In this document: positions 9,317 through 18,360 of the stretch, piece after piece | Numbering within the stretch: the stretch's first letter is position 1 | How the letters are laid out: each line of letters begins with the position of its first letter | NCBI RefSeq assembly: GCF_016863195.1 | Contig: NZ_BOOK01000022.1 | Location: 60,059 to 124,058 of the forward strand | DNA: 64,000 bases | Reading direction: 5' to 3' | Source: Paraplanobispora takensis | Lineage (GTDB): Bacteria > Actinomycetota > Actinomycetes > Streptosporangiales > Streptosporangiaceae | Position numbers and translations under genes: made by a program | The notes under the pieces: generated by a model | Database searches by the model: none | Told to the model about the DNA's origin: nothing | Seen by the model: the letters and a program-made list of their open reading frames with translations, nothing else

Positions 9317-10993
9317 ATGACGGGCGGAGCGGCGAACGGCCTGCCGCCGATCCGGCACAACGACTACTCCCCCTTGCGACCGCCCGAAATAGGCGCCTGG
9401 GACCCGTCCCTCCCGGTCAGCGTGATCATCCCCGCGCACGGCGGGCAGCACCGGCTCGACCTGACCCTCGCCGCCCTGGCCGCGCAGACCTACCCGGATC
9501 ACCTCATGGAGGTGATCGTGGTCGACGACGGCAGCCGGCCGCCGCTGCGCCTGCCGGAGATCGCCCCGACGGGCACCCGGATCGTCACCGCGGACCCCGG
9601 CGGCTGGGGCATCGCGCACGCGGTCAACACGGGGGCCGCCCTCGCCGGAGGCGACATCCTGCAGCGCCTGGACGCCGACATGGTCGTCTGCCGCGAGCAC
9701 ATCGAGGCGCTGGCGCGCTGGCACCACCTGGCCGAGCACCTGGTCGCCATCGGCGCGAAGAAGTTCGTCGAGGAGCCCCGGCTGACGCCCGAGCAGGTCC
9801 ACGAGGCGGTGCGGACGGGCTCGCTGGAGGAGGTCTTCGACCTGTCGAAGGCGCTGCCCAGCTCCACCGAGCAGACGATCGCCCGCACCGACGGGCTGCG
9901 GGCCAGCCGCAACCCCTACCACGTGTGCACCGGGCCCACGGTGTCGATGCGGCGCGAGACCTTCCACGCCGTGGGCGGGATCGACCCGGAGGTGCTGCGG
10001 GGCGAGGACACCGAGTTCGCCTACCGGCTGGCCCAGCGCGGCGTGGTGTTCATCCCCGACATGGCGGCCGGGGCCGTGCACCTGGGGCTGCCCGCCCAGC
10101 GCCGCGACCGGCAGCGGGTCGTCCGCGCGGTCACCCCGTACCTGGCCCATCGGATCCCGCTCCGCCGGGACCTGCGCAAGGACCGGGGACGCCGCTGGCT
10201 GGTGCCGTACGCCGAGGTGGTCCTGCACGTGGGCGAGGCCGCCCAGGAGCAGGTGCGCGAGGCGGTCAACGCGGCGCTGGAGGGGTCGGTGACCGACGTG
10301 CTGGTCACCCTGGTCGCCCCCTGGTCGGAGCTGTCGCGGGGACGCCGGCCGGTGCTCGGCGACCCCGACTTCGAGCTGCGCCTGATGCGTGAGCACTTCG
10401 GCCACGACGAGCGGGTACGGCTGGCCGACGCGGTCTCCCCCACCCCGGCGCCGACGCCGTTCCGCTACACGGGGCCCGTCTCGGTCCCGCTGGGCCACGA
10501 CTCCCTGGAGCGGATGATCTCCGCCGTGCAGGCGGACAGGTCGGGGCTCCTGGTCGTCGGCCTGCCCGGCGCGGGCCCGGCCACGCTGGAGCGCGCCGAG
10601 GCGGTGGGCCGTGCCCTGCTGCTCGGCGCCCGGGACCCCGGGGAGGTGGCCGCCTCGATCGAGGTCACCCACGGCGTACGGCACGGCGCGGCGAAGGAGT
10701 TCTGGCCCTCCGGCGCCATCGACGGAGTCACCGGCGGCGTCGGCGACGGCGGCGGCGACATCACCGGGACACCGCCGGAGGCCGCCCCCGCCGCGACCGC
10801 CGCCCCGGCGGGAACGGGTCACGCGCGGCCGGAGCCACGCCGCCCGGCCTCCGGCGACAGGTCCGCGCCGGACAAGCCCGCGCCCGGAGACCGCAGGCAG
10901 GGCAAGCCCGTCTCCGGGGATCGCAACCAGGTCAGGCCCGCGGCGCGCAGGTCCCTGCTCGCCAGGCTCCGCGACGGCCTGCGCGCCGACTGA
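9317..10993 (+). CDS. Family 2 glycosyltransferase (NDY-type paralogue 1)
   Basis: 558 residues from the ATG at 9317, chosen for AAAGGGG 9 nt upstream and because paralogues begin at the same place before HNDY. Opening [17 protein letters not shown], then a GT-A domain: [16 protein letters not shown], and LDADM as DxD-type metal/nucleotide site. [14 protein letters not shown] is the acceptor-side ED motif. A second conserved region follows ([13 protein letters not shown]...), shared by all four NDY paralogues and of unknown role. The tail (about 470-558) is Pro/Ala/Asp-rich and basic, not a coiled coil. No TM helices. Likely adds a sugar to a surface glycan from the cytoplasmic side; donor and acceptor unknown. 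Confidence 0.8.
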   Translation: MTGGAANGLPPIRHNDYSPLRPPEIGAWDPSLPVSVIIPAHGGQHRLDLTLAALAAQTYPDHLMEVIVVDDGSRPPLRLPEIAPTGTRIVTADPGGWGIAHAVNTGAALAGGDILQRLDADMVVCREHIEALARWHHLAEHLVAIGAKKFVEEPRLTPEQVHEAVRTGSLEEVFDLSKALPSSTEQTIARTDGLRASRNPYHVCTGPTVSMRRETFHAVGGIDPEVLRGEDTEFAYRLAQRGVVFIPDMAAGAVHLGLPAQRRDRQRVVRAVTPYLAHRIPLRRDLRKDRGRRWLVPYAEVVLHVGEAAQEQVREAVNAALEGSVTDVLVTLVAPWSELSRGRRPVLGDPDFELRLMREHFGHDERVRLADAVSPTPAPTPFRYTGPVSVPLGHDSLERMISAVQADRSGLLVVGLPGAGPATLERAEAVGRALLLGARDPGEVAASIEVTHGVRHGAAKEFWPSGAIDGVTGGVGDGGGDITGTPPEAAPAATAAPAGTGHARPEPRRPASGDRSAPDKPAPGDRRQGKPVSGDRNQVRPAARRSLLARLRDGLRAD

Positions 10994-11045
10994 CGCGGGA
11001 CGGCCGAGGCCGGGACCGCCGGGCGGGGACGGGGCCTCACGCCGG

Positions 11046-12701
11046 TCAGCGGCGGCGGATGATGGCCCGTTTCACCGAGGAGATCAGGCCGTCCTGGACG
11101 ACCTTCCTGGCCGCCGCCAGTTCCTTGCGCAGTGTGCCGACCTCGCGCCTGAGCTCCACCGTGCTCTTGCGCCAGCGTCCGGCCTCCTCGCGCCACTTGC
11201 CCACCTGGCCGCGCAGCCGTTCGACCTCCTTGGTGAGGCGGACCACCTCGGCCTGCGCCTCGGTCCGGGCCCGGTAGGCGCCGCGGCGGCCGGTGATCGG
11301 CTGGGGCTCGGGGGTGAAGCCGTAGGCCTGGCCCTCCACCCACAGCGTGCCGAAGGTCTCCTCCACGGCGTCGTCGAGGTCCTCGCCCTCCCGCAGCACG
11401 ATCGCCGCCCGGGCGAACGCGGCGGCGCGCTCCAGCCGGGCCGTCGTCACCCTCCGGCCCGGCCCCTCCGACAGCAGCACCGACACCAGGCCGTACCCGC
11501 CCTCCACGGCCAGGTCGAGCAGGCGGGCCAGGCTGTCCTCGCCGGGCACCCAGCCCGCGGGCAGCCTGAGGCGGTACGGCGCCGCGTTCCGGGTGAGGGG
11601 CTCCAGCCGTACCCGGGGCTCGTGGGCGTAGTGCCCGCGCACCAGGACCAGGTCGAGGTCGGGATTGGTCAGCGGCGCGCGGTCCTCGGTCCCGAGGTCG
11701 TCCCAGGGACCGGGGATCGTCACCGCGACGTCGGGGACGGTCCCCGCGAGCACCGCGTCCACGGTCGCGCGGATCTCGTCGTATCCCGGCCGGGAGCCGT
11801 CCGCCTCCTCCGATGGGCCCGCCGTCTCGACGACCACCTCCACGTACGGGACCTTCCACTGCCGGGCAGGGTGGGATCGCAGCCAGCGGTAGGAGGGGAT
11901 CCGGTCGGCGACGAACGCGTGGCTGACCCGGTCGATGGGGGCCTTGCCGCGCATGCGCATGGTCGGGCCGAGGTGGAAGGCGCGCGAGAGCGGCTCGGGC
12001 ACGAAGACCGCGCCCGCCTGGGCCAGCCGGTAGCCCATCTCGGTGTCCTGGCCGAGGATCAGGTCGGTGTCCATCGGCCCGGCCTGGGCCAGCAGCGCCG
12101 CGTTGACGGAGGTGGCGCCGCCGACGTGGAGGCTGAAGGCGCGGCCGGGGTTGTCGGTGAGGCCGTCGGTCCGCTCGATCAGGTCCACCAGCCAGGCGTG
12201 CGGCTCGGCGGGCTCGAAGAGCCCGGCCAGGTCGTCGGTGGCGGCGACCACCTCGGGGGTCGGCGGCTCCGCGGGGGTGAAGCGCAGGTATCCGGTCACC
12301 ACGAGGTACGGCGCCGCGTGGTGCCAGCGCATGTGGGCCTCGACCGAGCGGCGGTCCAGGACCACGTCGGAGTCCAGCCAGTGCACGACGTCGCCGCCCG
12401 CCTCGGCCAGCCCGGCGTTGCGGGCGTGCGCCCGGCCCGGGACCGGGCAGACGACCAGCCGGGTGTGCGGCGGGCGGATCCCGGGCAGGCGCAGCGGCGG
12501 CTCGCTGCCGTTGTCCACCACGATGACCTCGGTGAGGTCGGCGGGATAGCTCTGCCCGGCCAGTCCCGCCAGCGTCAGGTCGAGCTTGCGCTGGTCGCCG
12601 TAGGCCGGCACGACCACGCTGACCCGCAACGACGGCGTCCATGCGCCCAGTTCGGGCGGGGTGAGGGTGCGGTAGTCGTTGCCCACGATCCGTGCTGTCA
12701 T
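11046..12701 (-). CDS. Family 2 glycosyltransferase with C-terminal coiled coil (NDY-type paralogue 2)
   Basis: 551 residues. The ATG at 12699-12701 overlaps the upstream stop as ATGA, so the longer frame into the neighbouring gene is rejected. Starts GNDYRTLTPPELGAW, then VSVVVPAYGDQ, VVDNGS, HWLDSDVV (DxD site) and LGQDTEMGYRLAQAG. The paralogue-specific domain (VPYVEVVVETAG...) follows. The last ~70 residues are heptad-rich coiled coil (EAQAEVVRLTKEVERLRGQV...) ending in a basic RRR tail. Translationally coupled to the DDDDWYGP glycosyltransferase upstream. Product and acceptor are unknown; the coiled coil suggests assembly with partner enzymes or the coiled-coil membrane protein at 14130. 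Confidence 0.8.
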   Translation of the reverse strand: MTARIVGNDYRTLTPPELGAWTPSLRVSVVVPAYGDQRKLDLTLAGLAGQSYPADLTEVIVVDNGSEPPLRLPGIRPPHTRLVVCPVPGRAHARNAGLAEAGGDVVHWLDSDVVLDRRSVEAHMRWHHAAPYLVVTGYLRFTPAEPPTPEVVAATDDLAGLFEPAEPHAWLVDLIERTDGLTDNPGRAFSLHVGGATSVNAALLAQAGPMDTDLILGQDTEMGYRLAQAGAVFVPEPLSRAFHLGPTMRMRGKAPIDRVSHAFVADRIPSYRWLRSHPARQWKVPYVEVVVETAGPSEEADGSRPGYDEIRATVDAVLAGTVPDVAVTIPGPWDDLGTEDRAPLTNPDLDLVLVRGHYAHEPRVRLEPLTRNAAPYRLRLPAGWVPGEDSLARLLDLAVEGGYGLVSVLLSEGPGRRVTTARLERAAAFARAAIVLREGEDLDDAVEETFGTLWVEGQAYGFTPEPQPITGRRGAYRARTEAQAEVVRLTKEVERLRGQVGKWREEAGRWRKSTVELRREVGTLRKELAAARKVVQDGLISSVKRAIIRRR

Positions 12702-13837
12702 GACATTTCCAGAATCAGGCTGGGGCGGAATCCCCGCCACTGGTTCGACGCGACACGCAGGAAATGCGCCAGGGAGAGCCGCCAGGTGTGCTCGGCGCTC
12801 ACCGAGCGGCGCAGCACGTATCCCAGGCCGTGGGTCCGGTAGACGCGCGCCCCCGCGCCGTGGGCGGCCTTCAGGAAGGCCGCGTCGACCCCCGCGGGCA
12901 GGCCGGGGAACCCACCGGTCTCCCGGAACCCGTCGCGGTCCAGCAGGATCGTCCCCCCGGCCACGTGGTCGGACCAGACCTCGCTGGTGTAGTCGGTGCG
13001 CCGGACGGTGACGTTCAGCGGCTCCAGGTAGAAGAACTCGGCCGCCGTGCCCACGATGTCCGCCCCGCTGTAGGAGCGGGCGAGCAGGAGGTCGGACAGG
13101 TGCTCGGGGCCGTACCAGTCGTCGTCGTCCCATTTGGCGAGGTGGTCGCCGCTCGCGCGGGCCGCCGCGAGGTTGAGCACCTCCCCGAACGGCGTGTCGG
13201 CCCCGGCCTCGACCACCGTGACCGGCAGCGGGCAGTCCGCGACCGCCCGGCGCACCGCCTCGTGGCCGGCGGGGACGCCGTGCAGGCCCAGCAGGACCTC
13301 GACCTCCACCCCGCGCTGCCGGGCGATCTGCGCGAGCGCCGGTTCCAGCAGGTGCGGGCGCATGCTGGACATCACGACGCTGACCGCGGGCGTGCCCGGC
13401 CCTCCTCCCGGCGTGGGAGCCCCGGGTGTGAGCGCGCGGCGTCCGAGGCCGTGACGGCGCAGCCGTACGCTGTGCTCCTCGCGGCGCAGGGCGGCCGTGC
13501 AGCGCGGCGTGTCGCGCGGGGTCCCGGCGAGCCAGGCGCCGTCGGACAGGAGTTTGGCGAGTTCGGGATCGGCGCCGGTGACCCAGCCGGGGACGTGCGG
13601 CGCGTGCATCGGCACCCCGGCCGCGGCGAGGTCGAGCACCCCGGTCAGGTCCACGGCGTCCTCGGGCAGGTGGACGCGCAGCCCGCGCCGTGTCCTCAGC
13701 GCGGCGAGAGAGTCATCCTCGACGGTCCATCCACCGTGTCCCCAGCGCAGGTCGCCGGTGTCCCCGGACGCGATTCTCAGGAAACCCACAGGTTCCAGCC
13801 CGGCCCCCGGGGAGCCGAGATCGGCGACAGCTGCCAT
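12698..13837 (-). CDS. Glycosyltransferase with DDDDWYGP motif (short form)
   Basis: 379 residues, ATG. Residues 1-150 are a poorly conserved N-terminal region; from about 150 there is a GT-A fold: VSVVMSSMRP, LLGLHGVP, then WDDDDWYGP (236-244), the metal-binding cluster, then VAGGTILLDRDGF and YRTHGLGYVLRR. The C-terminal half is clearly paralogous to 16420-18360 and distantly to 27254-29161. No TM or signal sequence. First gene of a two-gene minus-strand operon (ATGA overlap with 11046-12701), divergent from the 14130 operon. Which sugar it moves cannot be told. Confidence 0.75.
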   Translation of the reverse strand: MAAVADLGSPGAGLEPVGFLRIASGDTGDLRWGHGGWTVEDDSLAALRTRRGLRVHLPEDAVDLTGVLDLAAAGVPMHAPHVPGWVTGADPELAKLLSDGAWLAGTPRDTPRCTAALRREEHSVRLRRHGLGRRALTPGAPTPGGGPGTPAVSVVMSSMRPHLLEPALAQIARQRGVEVEVLLGLHGVPAGHEAVRRAVADCPLPVTVVEAGADTPFGEVLNLAAARASGDHLAKWDDDDWYGPEHLSDLLLARSYSGADIVGTAAEFFYLEPLNVTVRRTDYTSEVWSDHVAGGTILLDRDGFRETGGFPGLPAGVDAAFLKAAHGAGARVYRTHGLGYVLRRSVSAEHTWRLSLAHFLRVASNQWRGFRPSLILEMS

Positions 13838-14129
13838 AGAGGTCGTTTCCCACCTGATTCCTCCGCCGGGGCGGTTCTCACCGCATGCAGGGACACCTTA
13901 ACCAAGGTCCGGCAATCTCCAGGTCAGAGATACGCGGACCGCATCGTTCGCCGTTCCCTCACCGCCGGAACTCTTTCGATCTTCCTAGGGAACTCTCAGC
14001 AATCACGCAGAACTCATATAGTTCTAAACGTTACATTTAACGATGTATCCGCATCCGGGCAGTGGATAAGCCCCGACCTGTCCCCCGTCGGCGGGTGAAG
14101 ACGAGACAGCACGAAAGGTAACTACACGG
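13838..14129. promoter_or_regulatory. AT-richer divergent control region of the two glycosyltransferase operons
   Basis: 292 bp between the minus-strand pair (13837 down) and the plus-strand operon (14130 up). It has the lowest GC in the neighbourhood around 13980-14045. Three GAACTC direct repeats start at 13968, 13990 and 14010 (22 and 20 bp apart). Two dyads follow: AGAACT-N5-AGTTCT (14009-14025) and CGTTA-N4-TAACG (14029-14042). This arrangement suggests an operator serving both operons. AAAGGT at 14114-14119 may be the ribosome-binding site of 14130. Confidence 0.5.
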
Positions 14130-14594
14130 ATGCCAACGCCCCGACAACTGGTGCTCCCGGCCGCCGCCGCCGGACTCCTGGCTCTGGTCGCTCTGGCGGC
14201 GCTGGTGGGCACCGGCGCCGTTTCCGTGACGGTCGCCGTGCTGTTCGGCATGATCGTGCTCCTGCTCGGCCTCCAGGTGCTCGTGGTCGCCGGGATCCGC
14301 AGGGCCGACGGCAAGGTCCTGCGGCTCGACGCCAGGGTCAAGCGCTGCGAGGCCGGTATCACGCAGGTCGCCGCGGCCGCCGAGCGGCTCGACACCCGGC
14401 TCGGGGAGATCGCCGAGCTGCTGAACCAGGACCGCCTGCGCCGCGACGAGGACCTGAACGCCGTGCTGGCCTCCCTCGGGGAGGAGCGGCTCCACGCGAT
14501 GTCCCTGCGGCAGGAGATGAGGGAGCTGGCCGAAGGCCTGATGCCCCGCCTGGCCGCCGTCGAGGCGCGGACCTCCTCCGAGACCGGGACATGA
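14130..14594 (+). CDS. Two-TM membrane protein with cytoplasmic coiled coil
   Basis: 154 residues, ATG. Two closely spaced hydrophobic helices (about 8-30 and 34-55), then a charged coiled-coil region from about 60 to the end with heptad leucines and alanines. No catalytic motif and no recognised family. It heads the plus-strand operon and overlaps the next glycosyltransferase by ATGA (14591-14594), so its dose is coupled to that enzyme. Several glycosyltransferases nearby also carry coiled coils, so a membrane scaffold for them is plausible. That is inference from arrangement only. Confidence 0.7.
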   Translation: MPTPRQLVLPAAAAGLLALVALAALVGTGAVSVTVAVLFGMIVLLLGLQVLVVAGIRRADGKVLRLDARVKRCEAGITQVAAAAERLDTRLGEIAELLNQDRLRRDEDLNAVLASLGEERLHAMSLRQEMRELAEGLMPRLAAVEARTSSETGT

Positions 14595-16420
14595 CGGGGG
14601 GCCAGGGCACGGCAGGGGACCGGGACACGACGCCGGGCCGGGACACGACGCCGGGCCGGGACACGGCACGGGAGCAGGGCATGACACCGGACCGGGACAC
14701 GCCGGAGGCCGACCCGCTCCCCGGACCTCTACCGGCCTCCCCCGCCTCCCTCACCTGGCCGCCGGCCTCCCGTTCCTGCGCGGAGCCCTCGCCCGAGGCG
14801 CGGATCCGGCACAACGACTACGGGCCGCTGCGGCCCGCGGCCCTCGGCGGCTGGCGGCCCCGGCTGACGGTCAGCGTGGTGATCCCCGCCTACGACTGCC
14901 AGGACGCGCTGGACCGCACGCTCGCCGGGCTGGCCGCGCAGAGCTATCCCGCCGCCCTGACCGAGGTGGTCGTCGCCGACGACGGCAGCTCCCCCGAACT
15001 GCGCGTTCCCGGCCTCGCGCCCGCCCGCACCCGGATCGTGCGGGTGCCGCGGGGCCGGTGGGGACGGGGCTGGGCCCGCCAGACCGGCGCGGACGCCGCG
15101 CGGGGCGACGTCGTGCACTGGATCGACTCCGACATGGTCCTCGACCGGGAGCACCTCGAGGCGCACATGCGCTGGCACCACCTCGCCTCCTACGCGGTCG
15201 TGCTCGGCGACGTCCTGTTCACCCCCGACGGACCGGCCCCCTCCGCCCGGGAGATCTTCACCGCGGTCGGCGCGGGCACCGCGGCCGGCCTGTTCGACGA
15301 GACGGTCCCGCACGCCTACCGGGTGGGCGTGCTGGAGGAGACCCGGGGACTGCGCGAGGCCGGGGCGGGCGCCTACCGCCTGCACTCCGGCGCCACCGCC
15401 TCGGTGCCGGCCGCCCTGCTGCGGGCGGCGGGAGGGGTGAACACCGACCTCACCATGGGTGAGGACACCGATCTCGGATACCGGCTGGCCCAGGCGGGCG
15501 CGGTCTTCGTGCCCGACCCGCAGGCCCGCAGCTGGCATCTCGGCTCCTCCACCGTCATGCGCCGGGAGAAGGAGGTGCACCGGCACAACTGGTCCCTGCT
15601 GCCCGACCTCATCCCGGATCTGCGCTGGCTGCGGACCCACCCGCGCAGGAGCTGGCTGGTGCCGTACGTCGAGGTGGTCGTGGACGCCCGAGGCGCCTCC
15701 TACGAGGACGTCCGCGCGAGCGTGGACGCCGCGCTCGCCGGGACCCTGGCCGACGTCGCCGTCACCGTGCTGGGCCCCTGGCGGGACCTCACCTCCGGAC
15801 GCCATCCCTCCCTCGACGACCCGATGCTGGACCTGCGGCTGGTCCGCAACTTCTACGCCCACGAGCCGCGGGTGCGCCTGGCCGGGGAGCTCACGGCGAC
15901 CTCCGCTCCCGCGCCGTTCCGGCTGACCTGCCCGGCCGGGCGGGTCCTGGCCGCCGACAGCCTCGCCGAGCTGGTACGGCTGGCCGAGCGGGAGGGGTAC
16001 GGCCTGTTGAGCGTGGTGCTCGGCGAGGGCCCCGACGGGATCGAGGCCATGCGGCTGGAGCGCGCCGCCGCCTTCGCCAGGGCCGCGCTGGTGGACGGCG
16101 CGCCGGTGGACGACGTGCACAGGACCGGCGCGCCGGACGACACCGTGCACGAGCTGTTCGGCTCGTTCTGGGTGAGCGCGGAGGAGTTCGGCGTGACGAC
16201 CGCCGAGGAGGCGGAGCCCGCCGCCGGCGACCCCGCGAAGTGGCGGGCCAGCTCGGCGAAGTGGCGGCGGGAGGCCGAGGCCCTGCGCGGCGAGGCCGAG
16301 ACGCTCCGCGCCGAGGTCGAGAGCCTGCGGGCCGAACTGGAGCGGGTGGAGGGCGAGCGCTCACGCGGCCACCTGCGGGAGATCATCTCCGCGGCCGTGC
16401 GGCAGAGGAGGACGGGCTGA
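14591..16420 (+). CDS. Family 2 glycosyltransferase with coiled-coil tail (NDY-type paralogue 3)
   Basis: 609 residues from the ATG in the ATGA overlap with 14130-14594. The first ~70 residues are low complexity (DTTPGR repeats encoded by a 15-bp tandem repeat around 14629-14665) and may not be conserved. Then IRHNDYGPLRPAALGGW, VSVVIPAYDCQ, VADDGS, HWIDSDMV (DxD) and MGEDTDLGYRLAQAG. The shared second domain (VPYVEVVVDARGASYEDVRA...) follows, and a coiled coil of about 60 residues (KWRRE, EALRGEAETLRAEVESL) with a basic end. No TM. Same operon as 16420-18360 (TGATG junction) and 18357-20144. Confidence 0.8.
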   Translation: MTGGQGTAGDRDTTPGRDTTPGRDTAREQGMTPDRDTPEADPLPGPLPASPASLTWPPASRSCAEPSPEARIRHNDYGPLRPAALGGWRPRLTVSVVIPAYDCQDALDRTLAGLAAQSYPAALTEVVVADDGSSPELRVPGLAPARTRIVRVPRGRWGRGWARQTGADAARGDVVHWIDSDMVLDREHLEAHMRWHHLASYAVVLGDVLFTPDGPAPSAREIFTAVGAGTAAGLFDETVPHAYRVGVLEETRGLREAGAGAYRLHSGATASVPAALLRAAGGVNTDLTMGEDTDLGYRLAQAGAVFVPDPQARSWHLGSSTVMRREKEVHRHNWSLLPDLIPDLRWLRTHPRRSWLVPYVEVVVDARGASYEDVRASVDAALAGTLADVAVTVLGPWRDLTSGRHPSLDDPMLDLRLVRNFYAHEPRVRLAGELTATSAPAPFRLTCPAGRVLAADSLAELVRLAEREGYGLLSVVLGEGPDGIEAMRLERAAAFARAALVDGAPVDDVHRTGAPDDTVHELFGSFWVSAEEFGVTTAEEAEPAAGDPAKWRASSAKWRREAEALRGEAETLRAEVESLRAELERVEGERSRGHLREIISAAVRQRRTG

Positions 16421-18360
16421 TGCCTCACCTGACCGATCTCGTCCGCGCCGCGGTGGAGCGCAACCCGGGACGGCGCGTGCTGGTCTACTGCGCCGGTCTC
16501 GAAACGCTCGACGAGCTGGAGGCGGCCGCCGGGGCCGGGCGCTGCCGGGTCCTGGACCTGGACGGCGACCTGACCGACGCGCCCTCCCCCGAGGAGAGCG
16601 TCGCCGAGGTGCTGCTGCTGGCCCAGACGCCGACCGACGTCCGCCGGGCCGCCAGCATGCAGGCGCTGCTCCCCTCGGCCTCGCGGACCACCGTCGCGGT
16701 CGCGGAGACGCCCCACTGGTACACCGCGCCGGTCCTGTCGCCCACCCCCGCCCACCGCTGGCGCGCCCTGACCGAGCTGCGGGTGCACCGCACCGGCGCG
16801 TCCACGTGGGTGGTGGACGCGCGCTTCTCCAAGCCCACGCCCGCGGGCCGTACCCTGGCCGCCACGGCCAGGGCCTTCGCCGGATATCGGCTGGACGTCG
16901 TCGCGGCGCCGGTGGCCGGGCTGGCGGGCCCGGGGGCCGCGCACTGGCGGCCCGGCGACCCGAACGCCGCCCCGGCCGACGTCGCCGGGCCCGTCCCCGA
17001 CCGGTTCGGCGCGCGCGGCGGCGACCTGGTGCTGCGCACCACCGACAGCGACCCGGAGCCCTGGGAGGGCGAGGAGATCCCGGTGGAGCGGCCGCTGGCC
17101 GAGCTGGTCAGCTGGGAGCGGCTGGGCCGTCCCGGCGGGGAGGAGATCTTCAGGAACGGGCTGGCCGACCTGTCCGATCCCCGGGCCGTACCGCCGGTGG
17201 ACGACCGCTCGGTCAACCCCATGGGCTTCCTCACCGTGCCCGCGCTGGGCATGGCCGACCTCTCCCTCGACTCCGACCGGTGGGCGATCACCTGCGAGGG
17301 CCGCACGCTCACCCGGTTCGCCGCCTCCGGGTGCGTCACCGACGTCGACGTCAGCCGGATCAGGCGGGTCCGCGGAGTGCGCGTGGACTGGGGGCGCAGC
17401 CACACCGGCCCCGTCGCCGCGCTGCGCGTCGTCACCGGGCTGGCCGCCGCGGGCGTCCCCCTGATCTGCGACGCCGTGCCCGCCTGGGCGGGCGCGCTCG
17501 GCGAGGAGCTGACCCGGCTGCTGACCTCGGTGCCGGAGACCGGCCTCGCCGACGACCTGGAGCGGGAGGAGCACAGCGTCCGGCTGCGGCGCGAGGCTCT
17601 GCGCACCCACGGCGTGCGGACCCGCTGGGAGCAGTTCGGCGCGCCCTCCGCGCCCGCCCCGCTGACCTCGGTGCTGCTGGCCACCCGCCGCCCGGAGATG
17701 GTGCGCTTCGCGCTGGAGCAGGTGGGCAGGCAGCGCGGCGCCGAGCTGGAGGTGATCCTCGCCCTGCACGGCGTGCCCGCCGGTCACCCGGAGGTGGCCT
17801 CGGCGCTGGCCTCCTTCGACCGGCCGGTCACCGTGTTCGAGGCCGAGGGGCGCACGGTGTTCGGCGCGGTGCTCAACGAGGCCGCCGCCAGGGCCTCGGG
17901 GTCGTACCTGCTGAAGATGGACGACGACGACTGGTACGGCCCGGACTTCCTGTCCGACCTGATCCTCGCGCACTCCTACTCGGGGGCCGAGGTCGTGGGG
18001 ACGGTCCCGGAGTTCGTCTATCTCGCCTCGATCGGCGTGACGGTCCACCGGGAGCAGATCACCGAGCAGATCACCAACTTCATCGCCGGAGGGACGATCT
18101 TCGCCGAGCGCTCGGCGTTCGAGGCGGTGGGCGGCTTCCGGCCGCTGCCGGGCACCATCGACGCCCAGTTCCAGCACGCCGTACAGGCCGCCGGCGGGCA
18201 GATCTACCGCACGCACGGCCTGGGCTACATCCTGCGGCGCGGCAACGTGACGAGCCACACCTGGCGTGAGCCGATCGGCACGTTCCTGCGGCGCAACAAG
18301 CGCCAGTGGCGCGGCTTCCGGCCGAACGCCCTGATGGAGCTCCCCGTGGAGGCCTCATGA
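16420..18360 (+). CDS. Large glycosyltransferase with DDDDWYGP motif (long form)
   Basis: 646 residues. ATG at 16420 shares its A with the preceding TGA (TGATG), so the frame open further upstream is rejected. Residues 1-120 resemble a Rossmann-like segment (VLVYCAGLETLDELEAAAG). The middle region (about 180-400) has no recognised motif. The C-terminal GT-A domain carries LTSVLLATRRPEMV, MDDDDWYGP (500-508), FIAGGTIF and YRTHGLGYILRR. It is the longer paralogue of 12698-13837, which lacks most of the N-terminal half. Cytoplasmic; likely part of the same glycan assembly as its operon partners. Confidence 0.75.
   Translation: MPHLTDLVRAAVERNPGRRVLVYCAGLETLDELEAAAGAGRCRVLDLDGDLTDAPSPEESVAEVLLLAQTPTDVRRAASMQALLPSASRTTVAVAETPHWYTAPVLSPTPAHRWRALTELRVHRTGASTWVVDARFSKPTPAGRTLAATARAFAGYRLDVVAAPVAGLAGPGAAHWRPGDPNAAPADVAGPVPDRFGARGGDLVLRTTDSDPEPWEGEEIPVERPLAELVSWERLGRPGGEEIFRNGLADLSDPRAVPPVDDRSVNPMGFLTVPALGMADLSLDSDRWAITCEGRTLTRFAASGCVTDVDVSRIRRVRGVRVDWGRSHTGPVAALRVVTGLAAAGVPLICDAVPAWAGALGEELTRLLTSVPETGLADDLEREEHSVRLRREALRTHGVRTRWEQFGAPSAPAPLTSVLLATRRPEMVRFALEQVGRQRGAELEVILALHGVPAGHPEVASALASFDRPVTVFEAEGRTVFGAVLNEAAARASGSYLLKMDDDDWYGPDFLSDLILAHSYSGAEVVGTVPEFVYLASIGVTVHREQITEQITNFIAGGTIFAERSAFEAVGGFRPLPGTIDAQFQHAVQAAGGQIYRTHGLGYILRRGNVTSHTWREPIGTFLRRNKRQWRGFRPNALMELPVEAS

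Noticed and set aside
15853..18258. 801-codon minus-strand open frame
   Set aside because: High GC keeps antisense frames open. It lies fully over the plus-strand glycosyltransferase operon, whose overlaps and motifs are convincing.
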